Origin: Tillus elongatus
Taxonomy: Eukaryota > Arthropoda > Insecta > Coleoptera > Cleridae
Reading direction: 5' to 3'
DNA: 64,000 nt
Assembly (NCBI GenBank): GCA_964006375.1
Contig: OZ023267.1
Location: 87,090,906-87,154,905 of the forward strand
Shown here in pieces: positions 15,898-27,610 of this stretch. Below the pieces are notes generated by a model. It was not told the DNA's origin and ran no database searches. It saw nothing but the letters and a program-made list of their open reading frames with translations. How positions within the stretch are numbered: the first letter of the stretch is position 1; each line of letters starts with the position of its first letter. The position numbers were made by a program, and so were the translations under genes.

Positions 15898-16059
15898 TTT
15901 CAAGATGCAGTTACATAAAAGAAGAATAATAATAGACAGCATTAATAAGCGTACATAAGCAAGTCTATGTCGCAATGACTCGGTAACCCAAAGCTGATGT
16001 CACATCGACTGAATTAGGCTGCTTCGCGGCAGGCCACAAGACACGGTTAGTGCCACGTA

Positions 16060-16784
16060 GGCCCCTGCCAGTCACTCAAAGAAAGCTGGCTCACTACTTA
16101 ACCTAAGTAAGGCCACACAGGCCAAGGATGAACTGCCGATCTGATACAACAAATCTAGAAAGCGCTCCGCAATCCAGAGCCATGAAGTTAATGGACAGAG
16201 TCTCAGGTACTTTACAATATAAAACCACACAGGCCACTACCACGTATGCCACTCAAAGTAAACTGGGTTAACTCTTAATCTAAGTAAGGCCACATAGGCC
16301 AAGGATGAACTACTGAAGCTGATACCACAAAGCTAGGAAGCGGCTGTTACCACAAAGCTAGGACGTGCTCCACAGTCCAGTGCCATGAGGCTAATAGACA
16401 GAGTCTCAATTCTTTACGATATAGAACCACACAGGCCACTACCTCGTATCCCACTCAAAGAAAGCTGGGTTAGCTCTTGATCTAAGTAAAGCGACACAAG
16501 CCAATGATGAACTAAGCTAATACCATAAGGCTAGGAAGCGCTTCACAGTCCAATGCCATGAAGCTCATAGACAGAGTCTTAAGGTACTTGACAATATAGT
16601 GCCACACAGACCATTACCACGTAAGCGACTCAAAGAAAGTTGGGTTAACTCTTGCTCTAAGTAAGGCCACATAGGCCATGGATGAACTACCGAAGCTGAT
16701 ACCACAAAGCTAGGAGGCGGCTAATACCACAAAGCTATGAAAAGCGCCAGAGAGTCCTGTGCCACGAAGGCTCGGCAGTTTACT
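16060..16784. repeat. Complex satellite-like array, ~178-200 bp units
   Basis: The word CTAAGTAAGG (or AAAG) followed by CCACA(C/T)AGGCCA…GATGAACT recurs at 16103, 16280, 16482 and 16657, spacing 177, 202 and 175 bp. The units also share GATACCACAAAGCTAGGA, AGTCCAGTGCCATGA and GACAGAGTCTCA. Within each unit a shorter (GCCAC)(A/G)(C/A)AGGCT-like motif recurs. Confidence 0.8.
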
Positions 16785-17316
16785 ATCAGTTTAATATCAC
16801 GAGTTACACTACGCCACACAGGCTAGGTAATGCCATGAAGTTCGGCGCCAAGTCTAGTGCCACACAGGCTATTGCCACGAAGGCTGGACAACAATATAGC
16901 TGGTTAAGAGGGGTAAAGCTACTTGCAGTTAAGGGGACGGTGGGTCGGACTGGGACCAGAGACACAGGCTAGGTAGTGCCACGAAGGCTAATGTTACGAA
17001 GGCTGGTGCCGCGAAAGCTGGTCAAGGATTAGTAGGAGGACTGTTTGGGGTGCGCCACAAAGGCTATGGAGTTGCCACGAAGCTGGCTGGTTCATAGGAG
17101 TAAAGCTAGTTACAGTTAGGGGAAGGTGACTCGTGTTGGAACATGCCACACAGGCTAGGTAATGCCACGAAGGCTAGTGCCATGAAAGCTGGTGCAACAA
17201 ATGCTGGTGCTACAAAGGATGGTGCCACGAAGGCTGGTGCCATGAAGGCTAGTTTCATGAAGGCTAATGCCACGAAGGCTGATGCCACGAAGGCTGGACA
17301 AGATAAGTAAGTTGGC
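16785..17316. repeat. Satellite-like array with 15-bp and ~187-bp periods
   Basis: The motif GCCACGAAGGCTGGT repeats about nine times in phase from 17165 to 17295. A longer unit holding GTAAAGCTA(C/G)TTRCAGTTA recurs at 16914 and 17101. Read on the plus strand, the 15-bp unit gives an open pentapeptide pattern Ala-Thr-Lys-Ala-Gly, but no start codon or surrounding gene is visible. The array ends abruptly at the E2 fragment. Confidence 0.8.
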
Positions 17317-17440
17317 TGATTCAGAGGAATAATCACAAAGTTTATGTAACATAGAGTATAGATTTAGATCAATCAGCATTAGCGACAATAGCATAACAGT
17401 AAATCATTCAAATATTAATAAGAGTAGTAATAGTAGCAAC

Positions 17441-18570
17441 ATGACAGACCAATTCAAAGAATTTTTCCTGAAAGCTATTCCCGAGTTCGACGGGCAACCA
17501 GCCAACGTAGGCAACTTTTTAAAAGCATGTGACTTGGTCATGAACCAGTTCTACGTGCCAAACGAGAATCTGTATATGAATCACTTCTTGCTAAATTATG
17601 TTCAAACTAAATTAACGGGAATAGCCCGGCTTATAGTGAATACAAAGATAATCAACACGTGGGCAGACCTGAGAGAGGCCGTTGTTCAGAATTTCAGTAA
17701 TCAACGAGATGATCACAGTTTATTAGCAGAAATGCTGACGCTGAAACAGCGTAATGCTGAAGACGCACTGTCGTTCGCGAACAGATGCCGTCATATAGAG
17801 CAATTGCTAATCTCGAGTTTAATAGCTAACGAGCATAATGAAGGCGTGAGATTAATTAAGAAAGACATACACCAGAATCAAACATTAATAGCGTTCTTGG
17901 GAGGTTTACGCAATCCCATAGGCCTTGTCTTGCGTAGACAATCACCTGGAAGCATAGAACAAGCTTTGAAATTCGTGTTCGCAGAAGAAAATTTCGATTA
18001 TAGAGATAAAACTATAAATAAGAATTTTAGTAATAATAATAAATTAGAAGGACAGAACCGTACTTTCTTTCAGAGACAAAATAACCCACCTTTACAGAAT
18101 GTACAATTTCAGAGACCTTTCCAAACAAACTTTAGACCATTTCACCAACATAATAATCAAAACAATCACACAAATTCCCAGCCTAGACAATCACACAAAT
18201 TCCCAGCCTAGACAATCACACAAATTCCCAGCCTAGACAAAATCAACAATTTGTGCCAAGGCAAAATTTTTCAAGTCAATTTAGGCGACCCAACTTCAGT
18301 AATCAACCAGGTCGGCCCAATGTAAATCATAATGCTAACAGAAATTATCACGAACCAATGGAAGTGGATAGTTCTAACAGTAGACTGTCAATACCAAGGA
18401 GAGCAGCGCATGTAAATAATATAGAATTTAATGAGAATGAAATAAATGAAACAAATTACGATCTAAATTATGTAAATGAAGAATTAAATAACAAAAATTC
18501 GCCAGCCGAGGAATACGATATCCAACAGCGAAATTTTCCCACTGCAGGTCCCTCAACGAGAGAACCGTGA
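17441..18570 (+). pseudogene. gag: E2 gag, broken by a 25-bp triplication
   Basis: Gag starts at MTDQFKEFFLKAI and matches E3 Gag almost throughout. At 18165-18240 a 25-bp word ending in CCCAGCCTAGACAAT occurs three times where E3 has it once. The extra 50 bp shift the frame and give a stop near 18209. The rest of Gag continues in the other frame from 18253 to the stop at 18568-18570, which overlaps the pol frame. Upstream, in the equivalent of the first E3 Met segment, a TAA replaces a Glu codon. Intact Gag would form the capsid of virus-like particles. Confidence 0.88.
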
Positions 18571-21269
18571 TAAATATAAATAATATGAATACATTAAGTA
18601 GGTTACCGTATATAGAATTAAAAGAAATATCAGGTAAATTTTTGTTACTCAGGATCTTCAAAAAATCTTTTGAATCCTGCTGTAGCATATTATAAGTTCC
18701 CTAAAAACATATTTACGCATAATTTTACCATACGCACCGCGCATGGCATTTCTAAGCACTGTAAACGTGCACATATTAAATTTAAATCGATTTCAGGGGA
18801 GATGCAAGAATTCTGTCTATTTAACTTTAACAATTTTTTTCGGGATTGATTGGGATGGAGCTTCTCAAACGAAACGAAGCTAAAATAGATTTTAAGGATC
18901 ACAAACTGTATATAGGCAAGAATATTATACCAATAAAATTCACAGATCTTAGCGAGAGTCAATCGGGACAGACAGAAACCAAAGCAGATGGTTTACTGTT
19001 ACCCGATACTCAGTTAAATTAAAACAATATAATAACCCAGCAGTATTTCGTACGTAGTAACGAACTTGAGACAATTAATCACGTACTAAATAATAACCAA
19101 GCTTATAATGTAAGAGATAGACCATTCAGCAGATTAAATAAACAATATGCATCTGAAATCAGAGACAGCCAGATGCGACGTCCATATGCACCAGCAGTTA
19201 TACAAAATAACAATTCTAGTGCAACTCATATTAATAATTTAAACACTTTCAATACGGGGGGTAATCAAAAACGAATCATTAATAAAGATGCATTAATGGA
19301 ACAAATAGATACAGGCGAATTAAATGATGAGGAAAAAAATTAGTTATTTAGTTTATCATCAGAATATCAGGACATCTTTTTAAATAAATCGAATCCTTGA
19401 CGCACACAAATGCCATTAAACATAGAATAAGGACAACAGACGACATACAAGTTCATTCTAAATTATATAGATACCCTTACGTACATAAACCGGAAGTAGG
19501 CAGACAAATAAATGACAGGTTAAGACAAAAAATCATTAGGAAAAGCCACAGCCCATATAGCTCATCTATTTGGGTTATATCAAAGAAAATGGACAAGTCA
19601 AATAAACAAAAATGGAGAATTGTGGTAGACTATAGGAAACTAAATGAAAAAACAATACCGGACAGACACCCAATTCCCAAAATAGATGAAATACTGGATA
19701 AAATTGGGCGAGCCCAATATTTCTCGACAATCTATTTGATCTCTGGGTATCACCAAATTGAAATGGACCCCAGGGACATAGAAAAAACAGCGTTTACCAC
19801 GGACACAGGCCATTGGGAGTTCACCAGGATGCCGTTCGGGTTATCTGGGGCTCCAGCCACCTTTTCTAGGCTCATGCAGAACGTATTGGAAGGCCTAATT
19901 GGACAAACATGCCTTGTATATATGGATGACGTCATAGTTTTCTCCACATCGTTACAGGAACACCTTGAGAAACTAAAACTAGTATTCGAGCGCTTCAGGC
20001 AAAGCAACTTAAAGATCCAGCTAGACAAAAGCGATTTCCTAAGGAAGGAAGCCGAGTTTTTAGGACACGTGGTCAGCCCAGACTGGATTCGTTCGAATCC
20101 AAAGAAACTGGACGCAATAAGGAAATTCCCGATACCTAAAACCCCAAAGGAAATAAAATCATTCCTAGGATTAGTTGGATACTATCGTAAATTCATAGAA
20201 AACTTCGCACACGTTACGAAACCACTAACAAAATGTTTAAGGAAAAACTCGAAGATAAACGTGAACGACGAAGAATACATTGCTGCATTTAACTCATGTA
20301 AAGACAAATTAATGAATTCACCTGTACTTATACCACCGGATTTTTCTAAAGACTTTATATTAACAACCGACGCTTCAAACGTAGCGATAGCCGGAATATT
20401 AAGCCAGGGCGAACCCAATGCGGATCACCCGATAGCTTACGCCAGCCGGACATTAAACGACACCGAATCCAGGTACAGCACAATCGAGAAAGAATTATTA
20501 GCCATCGTGTGGGCAACTAACTATTTAAGACCATACTTATACGGAAGTAAATTCACTATATATACGGACCATAAACCTTTAAAATGGTTATTTTCGTTGA
20601 AACAATCAAATTCACAATTGCTCCGTTAGAGATTAAAATTGGAAGAATATGAATTTAATATTGAATACAAAAAGGAAAGCTAAACTGCGCAGCAGATGCA
20701 CTGTCCAGAGTAGAAATAAACCCACTACACATAGATAATCAATCAATGGCGAATAATATCGATGAAGAGAAAGAAATCATAGAAATTGACGATGACGACA
20801 CAGCAAATTCGAATGCGGATTCGTATTCAGCACCAGGCATACCAATACTCGAGGAAGAAATCGTTAACAGCAAAACCAATCAGATAGTTTTTAAAAATAC
20901 TGATAAACCAGAGATATTCTCAGTCAGAAGAGACAAAAGAAATTTCATATATGCAAACTTCAATTTAAATAAACCAGATCAGATAGAGAAATTTATAAAA
21001 GAATACTGGTTACCACAAAGGAAATATTATTGCATTTTTGTAAATAAACAAGATTACGAACTAGTAAGTTCGGCAATCAATAAAAATTTTAATAACGTAG
21101 AATCATCCTAATTTTACAGATGTCTGGAAATTAGGAACGAAATTAACGAGGACGAATTGACCGAGACTATAATGAAATATCATGAGGGGAAGAGCAACCA
21201 TCGCGGGGCTGATGAGACCTACCCAAGAATGAAGAAAATATACTACTATCCCAACTTAAAGAAACATAT
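18567..21269 (+). pseudogene. pol: E2 pol, truncated in integrase
   Basis: The protease segment (18567-18850) is broken in the DSG region and further downstream. A long frame (19397-20629, 410 codons) holds the reverse transcriptase and the start of RNase H. It shows VVDYRKLNEKT, the GYHQIEMDP segment, FGLSGAPATF, YMDD and RNase H motifs TDASNVAI and [10 protein letters not shown]. Motif A reads FSTIYLISGYHQ, so the catalytic Asp is Tyr. A TGG-to-TAG change ends this frame at 20629, a small indel follows, and the next open piece is 20746-21111. The gene stops at the G1 LTR within the integrase zinc-binding region. Confidence 0.88.
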
Positions 21270-21992
21270 TGTTGCGTTTTCTCCGGGTTCTGGATAAGTG
21301 AGACTTTAAATTTTAACAAAACAACTTTATTTACACTCTAAATATGGATACAATAAAATTTCTAGAATGTCTCTCTCACAAAACACTTAATTTACTGTCT
21401 ACAATTACTAATCTGCACACAAGTCTCTACACAGGTACTACAGTAGCTACTCTCTTAACACTTTACACTGCTTCTTCAAGTCACTACCACATTCTCTTAC
21501 TGAACTCCACTCCACTGTCTGGCTTGCTTTCGCGTTTATATACTCGCCGTACCTTCCACCACTTTCTGGAGCGTTCCATTCCAGAATTTTCCAAGACCTT
21601 CTTTTACTAGAAGGTTCTGTGAATACAGATCGGTCACGTGTGTATACAGGGGGATGCATATACAGGATGATCCAAATGTGGTCATCATTCCTATGTTACA
21701 CAAGAGGTGTTTCTCGTAATATAAGATCTCTCTGCGTATACAGGGTGTAAGGGTTCTCTGCGTATACAGGGTGTTCGGAATGCGCAGACCTCAGTTATCC
21801 GTTCCGACGGGGTACAAGTTGGTAACTTCGTTATTTCTGGTCCTAGAGGGTTGAGACTTCGCCTGAGGGGGGTCACCCCAGGCACCCCCAGGGGGAGGCG
21901 GTGTTGCCAGATTGTACAAAAATTCCCAGATTTGGGGAAATTCTGGAGATGTGGCAACACTGCACTTACGTCTATTGAAGTGCTTTGTAACA
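21270..21992 (-). repeat. G1 3' LTR
   Basis: On the minus strand it begins TGTTACAAAGCAC directly after a polypurine tract and ends CGCAACA, with TG…CA termini and a length of 723 bp. A TATATAAA box lies at 21542-21535 and an AATAAA at 21331-21326, in the expected order. A word CTGTATACGCAGAGA is duplicated inside it (around 21737 and 21761). Confidence 0.8.
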
Positions 21993-22006
21993 CTGCCCCC
22001 CTCCTT
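21993..22006 (-). other. G1 polypurine tract
   Basis: On the minus strand AAGGAGGGGGGCAG directly precedes the LTR start TGTTAC. This is the normal place and composition of the plus-strand primer. Confidence 0.8.
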
Positions 22007-24850
22007 AAGACTGATCGTCCCGAACAGTATTTACCGGTCGCCAATTTGGGGGTTCGTTGCCTCGATAGGGACTCAGCCTCTCTATGTGAACAACTTTGGG
22101 TTTAGTTCTTGGAGACAGCTGGATTCTGTAGACTAGGTCGTTAATTTTCTTAGTCACCAAGTATGGCCCTTCCCATGGTTTCTGAAGTTTGGGACTGAGG
22201 CCCTTTCTTCTTCTTGGTTGGTACAGCCACACTGCATTACCTTCATTGAATGTATGGGGTGTTGCTTTGCGATCCAAGCGCATCTTCATCCGGTCACTGC
22301 TTAAGAGGAGCCTATCTCTGACACATCTGTGTATAGTGCGCAGTTTTCCTTCTAGGTCGGCGACATACTCAGGTAACGTAGCTAGGTCCGTGATCATGTC
22401 ATTCTTTAGACACAATGAGTCCCATTGTAGCCAGTAGCCTTTAACCTCCGCCCCAAACCGGGACACATCATGCCACTCAGGTCTTTTCCCTTTTTGTAGC
22501 CATTCTCTAATATTTTTCAAGTCTGGATCTGTCTTCTGTGCGTCTCTGATGTATTCAAGATTTACGTCTAGATCGGTATTATTCTCCTTTTCCGTCACCA
22601 GTTGTTTGATCTGATGAGTTACTTTATCGATCTCTTTGTTCTCTTGTCGCTCGCAAAATTTACATTCATGCACTGAACATGGTCTTCTTGACAGGCTGTC
22701 TGCATTGGCGTGACTTCTTCCTCTTCGATGTTCAATCCAGAAGTCGTAGCTTTGCAGTTTCTCTATCCATCGTGCTATCTGTCCTTCGGGATTTCTAAAG
22801 TTCAGAAGCCATTGCAGAGCAGAGTGATCCGACCTCACGCGGAATGTTCTTCCGTCCAGGAAACTGTGGAAATGTTCGATGGATCTTACAACTGCCAGCA
22901 GTTCTTTCCGGGTTACACAGTAATTCCTTTCTGCTTTTCCGAACGTTTTGCTGAAGTAGCCTATCACAACTTCTCCGGCTTGGAGCTGCGAGAGTACTGC
23001 CCCAATGCCATACTGGGAAGCATCGGTGTCCAGTATGAACAGTCCTTCGTCTTGAGGATAAGCCAGTATAGGAGCAGTGAGAAGACGATGTTTGAGTTCT
23101 CTAAAAGACTCTTGGCAATCTGTTGACCAGATGAACTCGACCTTATTTTCAGTCAGGTTATGCAGAGGTTTTGCAATGCTGCTGAAGTACTTCACAAAGC
23201 GTCGGTAGTAGCTGAAAAGTCCCAGAAAACTTCTGACCTCATGTTTGTTCTTCGGCACAGGCCAGTCTCTTGCTGCCTTTATTTTCTCTGGATCAGTTTC
23301 CATCCCTTTCTCAGAAACGACATGTCCGAGGAAACTCACTTTCTTCTGGAAGAGGACGCATTTATTGGGATTGAGTTGCAGATTGGCACCTCTCAGCCTG
23401 GAGAAAACTTGCTTCAGATTTGACATGTGTTCATCGAAAGTCCTTCCAATCACCATGACATCGTCGAGATACACCAGGCATGTTTCCCATGTCAGTCCTC
23501 TCAGCACTAACTCCATTAGTCGCTCGAAGGTGGCAGGAGCATTACATAAGCCGAATGGCATGACCTTGAATTGGTACAACCCATTCCCGGTTGAAAAAGC
23601 AGTCTTCTCCTTATCGTCTTTATGGAGTTCTACTTGCCAGTATCCACTTTTCAGGTCTAATGTAGAGAACCACTTTGATCCGGCCAAAGTGTTCAAAGTG
23701 TCGTCGATCCGGGGCAGGGGATAACTGTCTTTCTTGGTGACATCATTCAGCTTCCTATAGTCCACGCAAAATCTCATAGTGCCGTCTTTCTTGGTTACCA
23801 AAACTACTGGGGACGACCAAGGACTATTAGACTCCTCGATCACACCATCTTCCAGCATTTCGTTAATCATCGCCTTGATTTCTAATTGCTTGGCAAAAGG
23901 CAGTCTTCTAGGCGGCTGTCTAATTGGTCTTGCGTCGCCAGTATTAATTCTGTGTTGCACTAGACTCGTACGACCTGTGATTTTATCTTGAGCGAAGATA
24001 TCAGCCTCCTCCAATACGAACTTCAGGGCCATCTCCATCTCCATATTGTTCAATTGGCCCCATGAATTCTTGAACCGCTCTACTATTTCTACTGGCAGTC
24101 TTCTGTCTAATGCAGTGGGTGTCACGTTTTTGGACAACGTCACTCGGTCAATGGGTTCGCAAGTGGCGATAACCTCACCTTTCTTCAATGTGACCCTGTT
24201 AGTTTGTACGTTAGCCACTCTTATGGGTATTGTCTTCTTCGGGTCGACTAAGCATCGTGCGACGAGGGCACCATCACGTCTATCTTTTAGGGGCTCCGCT
24301 ATGAGAGCAGACATACAATCAAGTTTCTTCTCTAGTCTGGCTCTGACAATCTTCTCACTGTTACCAGGAATCCGTGTATCCTCGTCGACAATAAGTCTCA
24401 CCCTGGGATTAGCTTCGACTGCTGTTGGAGATAAATACAACTCTTCGTTACCGATTTTCAAGATCTTATTCTGGAAGTCTTCTGACAGGACATCGCAATC
24501 TTCCATTAAATCCAGGCCCAGAATAAATTCGTCGACGATTTCTGCGACGACAGCCCTTACCTGTAGCTCAGTACTGCCCAGCCTAATGTAAACAGTGGCC
24601 TCTCCATGCACGGGTATTCTATCTCCTTTTGCCGTCTCCAACACAGGCTGTTTGTTGGTAGTGAGTGCTGACTTGTTTGGCAACATGTCACGTACAACGG
24701 ATCTAGTGGCACCAGTATCGATGGTGAAACTGCATTGTCTTCCGTCTATGCTGCCAGGTATAACGAGGCTCTCGTGGTAGCGCCGGATAGTGGAGACCTT
24801 TACTTTGGGGCCTTGGGACTCGCACGCCAGCTGCCGCCCCCTTACACTGG
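22005..24850 (-). CDS. pol: G1 Pol with integrase core deleted in frame
   Basis: The 893 codons from the Met at 24686 are open, and the same frame continues upstream through the protease motif IDTGATRS (DTG at 24719-24711) into an overlap with the end of gag, so translation probably uses a frameshift. The protease is followed by RT with DYRKLNDVTKKDSYPLP, motif A FSTLDLKSGYWQV and YLDD, then RNase H with LDTDASQYGIG, TRKELLAVV and RSDHSALQWL. After KGYWLQWDSLCLKND the frame goes straight to a C-terminal integrase part (NEGNAVWLYQPRRRKGLSPK, PWEGPYLV). The integrase zinc finger and DDE core, several hundred residues in relatives, are missing without loss of frame. It could make protease-RT-RNase H but not integrate. 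Confidence 0.9.
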
Positions 24851-26145
24851 CGTCAGGTCGTTTCCCTGACTCCGCTCACTGTTGGTGTATTCTTGTCTTC
24901 TGCGAGCCACCTGTTGGGTTTGTGAGCACTGTCTACTTATGTGCCCTTTCCTACCACACTTGTAACATTCTATGTCTGACCAATCTGCTTTCGTCCTACG
25001 TGCCCCAACCGGTACGGTGAGCTTGCTTATGGCTTCTTTTATCATTTTTATTTCTTGCCTTAGTTCCGCTGTCGTGTCTGCAAAGTCCTCTATCTCCTTC
25101 ACTTCGCGCAGCCTGTTGCGGCGAGGTTGAGATGCATTCTTCGCTGCTTCAAATTCCAAGCCATAAATTACGCAGTCCGTAAGTGTTTTGAACCTTCCGA
25201 GCCTTAAAGCTTGTTGCATTTCATTATCAAGTACCCCATCGATGAAGGTCTGGACGGTTATCTGGTTGACAAATTCTTCTGTGGCTTGGGGATATGCCAG
25301 TCGCACAAGTTTCTCCACTTCGGCACTAAATTCTTGCAGCGTCTCATTTGGCTTCTGGACCCTTGACTTTAGTAGTGTCTGGTAGACCTGGCTCATGTAC
25401 TTGTTACCATATCTCAAATCTAGGGCCTGAATCACTGTTAAGTAGTTTTGCTGTTTCGACTCCGGGATGTTCTGGAGGATTTCTAGGGCTTTACCTCGAA
25501 GCGAGAGAATTAGAGCAGTTGCTGCCTGTTGTTCGCTCCACCCATTGCTGAGAGCTGCCGCCTCAAACTGCCTCCTGTACATGGGCCACGATGTTTCTCC
25601 GTCAAAAGTCGGCGGCTTCAAGGTTCCATGAGGATGCTGCACGACTGGCATATCTTCTTCCGGACGATTTTGAACTGGGGACATTCCAGTAACTCCTCTT
25701 GGTTGAGTTCTGTCAGTCTGGCCCATCACCTGCTCTATCAGTTCTCTATGTCTGACTTCTGTGCCTTTCATCATCATCTTCATTTGTTCTTTCAACCCCT
25801 CCACTTCTTCCCATCGTTTATTCAAATCCTCTGTTACATTTTCTACTTTCCTGTTTACCACTCCTATTGTATTTTCCACATCTTCTACTTTCTTGTCCAC
25901 ATTTTCTACTTTCTTGTCCACATTTTCTATTTGTTCGTTAATCTGTTCAATTTCTTCTTTTACATCGACTCTCATATCATGGAACATACTTCGGATGTCT
26001 TCTTTGTCTTCAAGACGCCTCTGTTCCTCTTCTTGTCGTCTTCTCTCTTCTTCTTCGCGCCGCCTTCTTTCATCTTCTTGTCGCCGTTGTTCGTCTTCTT
26101 CTCGTTGCTTCTTGAGGTCTTCTTTGCCTTCTTCGCGTTGCGAAG
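24842..26145 (-). pseudogene. gag: G1 Gag, N-terminus replaced by L1 antisense
   Basis: The frame runs open from 26305 to 24842 (487 codons), but only about 26145 onward is gag. The order is a Glu/Arg/Gln-rich coiled coil, then a Retrotrans_gag-like region beginning LKPPTFDGETSWPMYRRQFE and holding ALILSLRGKALEIL and the FVNQITVQTFIDGVLD segment. Last is one CCHC knuckle, CYKCGRKGHISRQC. The first ~50 codons are the reverse complement of L1 ORF1 and are fortuitous. The true start is lost with the 5' end of G1. Gag would bind RNA and assemble particles. Confidence 0.85.
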
Positions 26146-26760
26146 GGAAATGCAGGTGGTCATCACCTCCAACCGGGGGGATGGCGTAGTTATGGCGGAA
26201 GAGGTGGAGCCAATAAGGAGGAGTCTGGTGGCGGGGATGTTGGACGCCATGTCGGTATCCCACGTGGCGTTGCAGCTCCGCTTCCGTAACTCGGGGATAC
26301 TTCATCCGGGGTGGTTCTTGGTGACCGCCGAGGATGACGAGTCCCTGAGTTAGCTTCTCAACGGCTGGTCCCGGACGGCGGGGAGATCGCCTTCAGCGCC
26401 GTAAGGGCAGGGGGCGCCCCATGGCCGGTCCGGATCGGCTTTTGGTTCAGAAGTCAAGAGGTGGACCTACAGGATGTTGTCAGGATGCTTGCGCTCCAGA
26501 ACCGCTCGCTCAATGTTGGGCAGTGGCGGCACCTGGAGACGACAGGAGGACCTGGGGCATGGCGTCTTGTCTTCTCTGTGGGGCCCGGGGTGGCTCGCGA
26601 GCTGGACGGGCAAGGCTGGCGACTGTATTTCTAGTTGGTGACTCTGAGTGTAACCAGAGTTCCGACATGGGGTCCGATCGCCTCCGCCCGGCCCGCGGCG
26701 GGCGCACGGACGTGCTCTGACCAGGCGGGGTCTCCGCCCGGGCGGCGCCGCGATTAAATT
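26146..26760 (+). pseudogene. L1 ORF1 C-terminal part, DUF4780-like
   Basis: Two frames together show the pattern I recall for the insect transposon domain DUF4780. An amphipathic start (EEVEPIRRSLVAGMLDAM) is followed by a segment ending GWFLVTAEDDESLS (to about 26353). After a stop and frameshift come APWPVRIGFWF and LALQNRSLNVGQWRHLE, and then ELDGQGWRLYF with a stop near 26640. This domain is usual in ORF1 proteins of insect LINEs of this type and is thought to bind nucleic acid. The assignment rests on memory of the domain pattern, not on a search. Confidence 0.6.
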
Positions 26761-27610
26761 CGCGGGGCTACTGCGGGTGGGTCAGATCAACCTACAGCAT
26801 AGCCAGGATGCCACTGGGGAGCTGGCAAAGCTCCTCGCAGGCGGTCCAGGCGGCGTTGTGTTGATCCAAGAGCCTTATGTGTATAGGAAGCAAGTGAGAT
26901 GGCTTGGAGGAATCGGCTTCAACATCCTAGTTGGTGGCGAAGCAGAGGAAGAACAACCAAGGACATGCATACTGGCGTCAAGGGACCTGGACGTGATGTT
27001 GCTGCCGCAGCTCGGGTTCAGGGACGTCACAGCAGCTGTCCTGGAGTATAAGGTGAGTAATACTAGGCTTAAGGTTATGATGTGCAGCCTTTATGTTCCC
27101 TACGATCGACGAGGGCTGCCTCCGACGGAGGAATTGGTGCGTAACGTCGATTTCGCAAGGGAGCATGGGATACAACTAATTATAGGCTGCGATGACAATT
27201 CGCACCACATATTGTGGGGCAGCACAAATACCAACCCACGCGGTGAGGCTCTATTAGAGTATTTGGCTACAACGAACCTAGAGGTATTAAACAGAGGTAC
27301 GGCTCCGACGTTTGTCAATCGTATCCGGCAGGAGGTGATCAACATCACGTTAGCAAGCAGAATAACGGAGGATATATCTAGCTGGAGGGTGACGGAACAC
27401 ATATCAATGTCTGATCATCGTATGATCAGCTTTGAATTGGATGTGGACCGTGAGAGTACTCCCCCCAGGAGAAATCCAAGGAAGACCGACTGGTATGCCT
27501 ATCTAATATACCTCGGTGGGTCGCCAAGGAGCCCAGAGGGGAGAAGACTCTCTATAGAGGCATTAGATAGCGAGGTCGAGGCCCTAGAAGGGAAAATAAT
27601 GGCAGCCTAG
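26740..27610 (+). pseudogene. L1 ORF2 endonuclease domain
   Basis: The frame shows the order of LINE apurinic-type endonucleases: QINLQHSQDATGEL at the start, LIQEPYVYR with the catalytic Glu, CSLYVPYDRRG, IIGCDDNSHHILWGS in the DxN position, and the final MSDHRMISFEL with the catalytic His. These residues would nick target DNA to prime reverse transcription. The frame ends at a stop (27608-27610) in the linker that should continue to the RT, so it no longer forms a full ORF2. A Met at 26777 is within the domain start and is not a natural start codon of ORF2. Confidence 0.85.

Larger units (their letters stand above)
17317..21269 (+). mobile_element. E2: internal fragment of the errantivirus family (no LTRs)
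   Basis: The fragment begins inside the gag leader/start (equivalent to about E3 57250) and ends inside the integrase N-terminal domain (equivalent to about E3 60818). It is close in sequence to E3. No LTR flanks it: the left side abuts the satellite array and the right side is the end of the G1 LTR. The right break is therefore an insertion by G1; the left break is a deletion or rearrangement. Confidence 0.9.
21270..26145 (-). mobile_element. G1: Ty3/gypsy LTR element, 5' end lost
   Basis: Read on the minus strand this is gag (26145 to 24842), pol (about 24850 to 22005), a polypurine tract and a 3' LTR (21992 to 21270). The LTR ends are TG…CA. The gag has a CCHC knuckle and there is no env, as in typical non-errantivirus insect gypsy elements. 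The 5' LTR, primer site and gag start are absent, because LINE L1 sequence begins inside gag. The 3' LTR abuts the E2 integrase at CATAT, so G1 inserted into E2. Confidence 0.88.

Noticed and set aside
17106..17394. Minus-strand pentapeptide-repeat proteins over the 15-bp array
   Set aside because: Frames are open because the unit length is a multiple of three; no start context or flanking gene supports translation.
22710..24591. Plus-strand frames inside G1
   Set aside because: They are mirror frames of the G1 pol gene on the minus strand and show no domain.
25529..26353. 274-codon plus-strand frame ending in L1 sequence
   Set aside because: Its first part is the antisense of G1 gag. Only the last ~65 codons belong to L1 ORF1 and are reported there.
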